Source: Candidatus Cloacimonadota bacterium
Lineage (GTDB): Bacteria > Cloacimonadota > Cloacimonadia > Cloacimonadales > TCS61
Direction: 5' to 3'
Length of the DNA stretch: 5,459 nucleotides
Assembly: GCA_003647825.1 (NCBI GenBank)
Contig: QMNP01000129.1
Location: 1-5,459, forward strand
The notes under the pieces were generated by a model. It saw nothing but the letters and a program-made list of their open reading frames with translations, was not told the origin of the DNA and made no database searches. Position numbers and translations under genes: made by a program. Shown here in pieces: positions 4,401 through 5,459 of this stretch; positions within the stretch are counted from its first letter, which is position 1, and each line of letters starts with the position of its first letter.

Positions 4401-5459
4401 CTACTTTTGATGGTGTTGCTACAACTCCTTCTCCAGCAGATGCAGCAACCGATGTTTGGAATAATGAACCATTAGACTGGGCAGACGTAAATGGTGCTTT
4501 AGGATATCTTATTACTATTGGAACTACAAGTGGTGCTAATGACGTTGCAAACGCAGTTTCCTGCGCTACTTCTGATTACACGCATAGTTCTGCCTGGAGT
4601 TATGGGCAGCAATATTTCTGGACAGTGACAACTGTTGATGCTAATGGTGCTTCTGATCAGATTCTTACAAATAGAAAGAGCAAAATTGATAATGGCAGAA
4701 ATATTGGTGGTACCGAATGGTCGTTTACTACTCTTGCTGATGTTACTATAACTCCTCCCCTTGCAGAAGGCTTTGCTGCTGTACCTCCTACGAATTGGTT
4801 AGAAGCAGGTAGTGGTGATCCTACTACTGGACCTGGAAATATCGGTTCTGCAGATTGGGGTACCGGTACAATGCCTGGTGGAGACAGTGATGCAAGGATT
4901 AATTTATACTACAATAATGATCAGGAATGGTTAATTAGTCCATCTGTAGATTTGGGAACTCCAGAAAGTGATTTAATAGTAGAACTTGATGTAGCTGTTT
5001 CAAATTGGAATAGTTCAGATCCAGATGCTATGGGTTCTGATGATGAAGTTCAGTTACTTATTTCAGATGATAATGCAAGAACTTGGAGCAATTTACAAAC
5101 TTGGACAGCTGCCGACAATTTACCCAATAGTGCTACTACTGTGATAACAGCTTTAACAGAATATTCTGGATTAGTGAAATTTGCTATCTGGGCTACTGAT
5201 GGTTCAATAGATGATGGTGAAGATTATGATTTCCACATAGATAATTTTGGAGTTAGGACTCTTTATTCCGGCACAGATATAACAGCTTACAGCTTCGCAG
5301 AACAAACAGGTCCTGCTACAATTGATTCTGACAATTACACTGTAGCCGTCGAAGTTGCTTTAGGAACAAGTGTTACAGCGTTAGTATCAACTTTTGAACT
5401 TTCTGCTGGTGCTACAGCTTATGTTGATGATGGAATTGAAGACGCATTAATCGAGCAGG
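1397..5459 (+). CDS. giant secreted multidomain adhesin-like protein (3' end beyond window)
   Basis: An open frame of 1354 codons without a stop, cut by the window edge. Residues 1-20 form a signal peptide (KK, then a hydrophobic core, ending LMAA, with Gln21 as first mature residue), so the product is exported. In order I see: P/homoB-like domain (22-140; GTWKLWIED at 112-120); FnIII-like domain (144-250); choice-of-anchor J or cleaved-adhesin-like domain (254-412; FVDNVELV near 404-411; C277 and C287 may form a disulfide); choice-of-anchor D/HYDIN-like domain (416-517; ends in LNGTGF); FnIII split by an insertion (start 522-542, return NDYTVYRG at 760-767, end about 820); three Ig-like repeats ending in WSFTT (906-910, 999-1003, 1108-1112); a second anchor-J-like domain (1120-1288; FHIDNFGV); and the start of a DUF5018-like domain (FAEQTGPATID, from about 1294). 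The protein is acidic, rich in T, A and S, and has only three Cys. No protease or glycosidase site is visible; surface adhesion is inferred, and a type IX sorting tail would be expected downstream. Confidence 0.93.
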   Translation, partial: MKKVLFLIISFGIFSLLMAAQHDYNPTDSPTQYAYGYDTYSELGWTDIIVADTDVITDVVVAYTWTTDYYAYEGSFWLESPTSDTVVEIANGEDSGTYSHTLTGFVDEIMTGTWKLWIEDSYGDGGHQATGITVSFHYAVAGAPDPPASLTATAVGTDQIDLAWTQNAASEDVLLAWSADGIFGSPENGTSYAADATIVGGGTVLYNGSTTSYSHMSLLSNSAYYYKAWSLNGSGASLLYSDGIAANAFTDIALPYAETFTIWPPNQWDLTGGTQTCMQYSSGEVDCAKANFWSWSSGSTAYMLSPELELTGATGGLYFFNFDWSHLYSASYPNDALTVSITSDGGANWTELFSKAGENFDSNDGAGNTAPGSFVTESYNVSSYVGETVQFRFYFYSGWGPDAFVDNVELVTPDPVPVFSAAPDPLLFSVEAGTGDRGYIQVSNTGYADLIINSASIIGTDDRNFSTDVILSAITLAPAGTHIFNVDFFPNDDRDFVAQLKLGTNLGDQVVDLNGTGFLIAPDGLAAVQNEYYGHTLTWNAPINNTWSWHTETLNSWYSVSATPTATDWMGMKLMANMTGYLTNVYVLARPNAAGETHTFASIGIYPDVAGAPDIANPIEIWADVETTDINGELLQLTLASPLSLTYVDEYWVMANWQVGSTPRIAGDNTAGIYGRLAFSNDGTTWNAFAANLFMYGQMSETLPEGENDVNGDITLILNQVNTTNTLTNRRQKENNISSPVSFSRRTSVDKASDNRFYYNDYTVYRGIGSGIYDEGTTASTEIYDYVNTPTEAATTYYYNVAANYTAGEALGTEINATTNVLPTASTSPTPADAETGILTTATLSWTNNGTVSDVTVYFDTDDPPVATLTEDDLTSATPTLAANQTYYWKVDVTDGYRTDVNGTVWSFTTVALPPDPVTYIAPADAAVDQLLTGTLSWNSDPLASSYKVYLDTATDPVTLVQNTADLTYSYSVPAYSQTYYWKVVPTNDVGDAVGAAIWSFTTFDGVATTPSPADAATDVWNNEPLDWADVNGALGYLITIGTTSGANDVANAVSCATSDYTHSSAWSYGQQYFWTVTTVDANGASDQILTNRKSKIDNGRNIGGTEWSFTTLADVTITPPLAEGFAAVPPTNWLEAGSGDPTTGPGNIGSADWGTGTMPGGDSDARINLYYNNDQEWLISPSVDLGTPESDLIVELDVAVSNWNSSDPDAMGSDDEVQLLISDDNARTWSNLQTWTAADNLPNSATTVITALTEYSGLVKFAIWATDGSIDDGEDYDFHIDNFGVRTLYSGTDITAYSFAEQTGPATIDSDNYTVAVEVALGTSVTALVSTFELSAGATAYVDDGIEDALIEQ
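1460..1816 (+). other. P/homoB-like domain at the extreme N terminus
   Basis: Residues 22-140 follow the P-domain pattern of proprotein convertases. There is an early Ile-x-Asp-Val strand (ITDVVVAYTW), a middle 'WLESPTSDTVVEI' strand pair matching the usual L-x-SP-x-GT-x-v-x-L, and the hallmark GTWKLWIEDSYGDGG near 112-126 followed by a final ITVSFHY strand. These domains normally sit behind a subtilisin-like or metallo-protease; here nothing precedes it but the signal peptide. Confidence 0.7.
3023..3667 (+). other. beta-rich domain inserted in an FnIII fold, ending in a basic linker
   Basis: The FnIII start (APDGLAAV...TLTWNAP, residues 522-542) is not followed by its expected second half. 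That half appears only at residue 760 as NDYTVYRG, running to about 820. The intervening 543-757 carries an autonomous-looking beta domain up to about 712, with MGMKLMANMTGYLTNVYVL, an IYPD strand, LTLASPLSLTYVDEYWVMA, AGDNTAG and a closing SNDGTTWNAF...LFMYGQM. A linker rich in Asn, Ser and Arg then runs to 757 with dibasic pairs at 730-731 and 745-746. Similar inserts between 'LSW-AP' and 'Y-VYR' halves are, to my knowledge, seen in secreted proteins of FCB bacteria. Its fold and ligand are not known to me. Confidence 0.6.
3575..4693 (+). repeat. two copies of a basic motif LTNR(R/K)-x-K-x-(E/D)-N
   Basis: LTNRRQKENN (residues 727-736, bases 3575-3604) and LTNRKSKIDN (1090-1099, bases 4664-4693) share seven aligned identical or similar positions and introduce clustered Arg/Lys into an otherwise acidic protein. 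The coordinates span both copies and the sequence between them. Both sit in segments that look inserted into FnIII/Ig-like folds. DNA identity is moderate, with the shared core ACAAAT and A-rich sequence after it. Confidence 0.4.
3881..4732 (+). repeat. three tandem Ig/FnIII-like protein repeats ending in WSFTT
   Basis: Copies lie at about 3881-4126, 4136-4405 and 4418-4732 (residues 829-910, 914-1003, 1008-1112). Each opens with a P-A-D-A motif (TPADAET, APADAAVD, SPADAATD), has a central L-x-W strand (LSW, LSW, LDW), a strand with TYYWKV, TYYWKV or QYFWTV, and closes with V/I/E-WSFTT. The YYW-to-WSF tryptophan distance is 17 residues in copies 1 and 2 but 33 in copy 3, which carries an extra 16 residues. 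The copies are diverged at the DNA level, so the duplication is old. Such arrays usually serve as stalks or binding modules on the cell surface. Confidence 0.8.
5276..5459 (+). other. start of a DUF5018-like beta domain, truncated by the window
   Basis: From residue about 1294 the sequence reads DITAYSFAEQTGPATID, then TVAVEVALGTSVTALVSTF and LSAGATAYVDDG. This fits the pattern 'FAEQTGPATID-x-x-n-x-TV-x-V-x-V-x-x-GT-x-x-t-x-L-x-x-tF-x-LS-x-gA', familiar from DUF5018-like modules of Bacteroidota surface proteins. The second half, expected to contain a vtYtVtAeDG-like strand, lies beyond the window. Confidence 0.55.

Noticed and set aside
1397..5459. Secreted protease reading of the giant protein, suggested by the P-domain and cleaved-adhesin-like modules
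   Set aside because: No subtilisin triad, HExxH zinc motif or C25 Cys/His pair could be found in the 1354 visible residues. A catalytic domain beyond the window cannot be excluded.

Overview
The window is low-GC DNA (intergenic stretches are roughly 80% A+T) from a bacterium. The style of the large protein suggests the FCB group: a secreted adhesin-like polypeptide built from a P-domain, fibronectin-III folds, 'choice-of-anchor' modules and Ig-like repeats ending in WSFTT. Candidatus Cloacimonadota, or a related type IX secretion-bearing lineage, is my best guess. This rests on protein architecture only; there is no rRNA or other marker gene here.

Layout: (1) Positions 1-101 are A/T-rich upstream DNA with no supported gene. 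(2) 102-959 (+) is a complete COG1092-type class I SAM-dependent methyltransferase (285 aa), followed by a clear intrinsic terminator at about 998-1023. (3) 960-1396 is a 437-base, very A/T-rich intergenic region. It holds that terminator, a good extended -10 element (TGTTATAAT, 1183-1191), a polypurine Shine-Dalgarno-like tract with a doubtful 48-codon ORF (1217-1363), a 9-bp direct repeat, and the ribosome binding site of the next gene. (4) 1397-5459 (+) is one uninterrupted reading frame of 1354 codons that runs off the window. It is the N-terminal part of a giant secreted multidomain protein.

The giant protein reads, in order: signal peptide (1-20), P/homoB-like domain (about 22-140), FnIII-like domain (144-250), choice-of-anchor J / cleaved-adhesin-like domain (254-412), choice-of-anchor D / HYDIN-like domain (416-517), an FnIII domain split by a beta-rich insertion of about 215 residues (522-820), three Ig/FnIII-like repeats each ending in WSFTT (829-1112), a second choice-of-anchor J-like domain (1120-1288), and the start of a DUF5018-like beta domain (from about 1294). 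No catalytic domain is visible, so surface adhesion or binding is the most likely role. A C-terminal sorting domain would be expected beyond the window.

The two main genes look like independent transcription units. The points most worth a second look are a 16-residue basic insertion in the third WSFTT repeat that shares an LTNR(R/K)xKx(E/D)N signature with a second basic segment 363 residues upstream, the split FnIII domain, the orphan N-terminal P-domain, and the leader of about 200 nt with a possible small ORF. I see no CRISPR array, tRNA, rRNA, transposase or phage gene, and no clearly new biological system.
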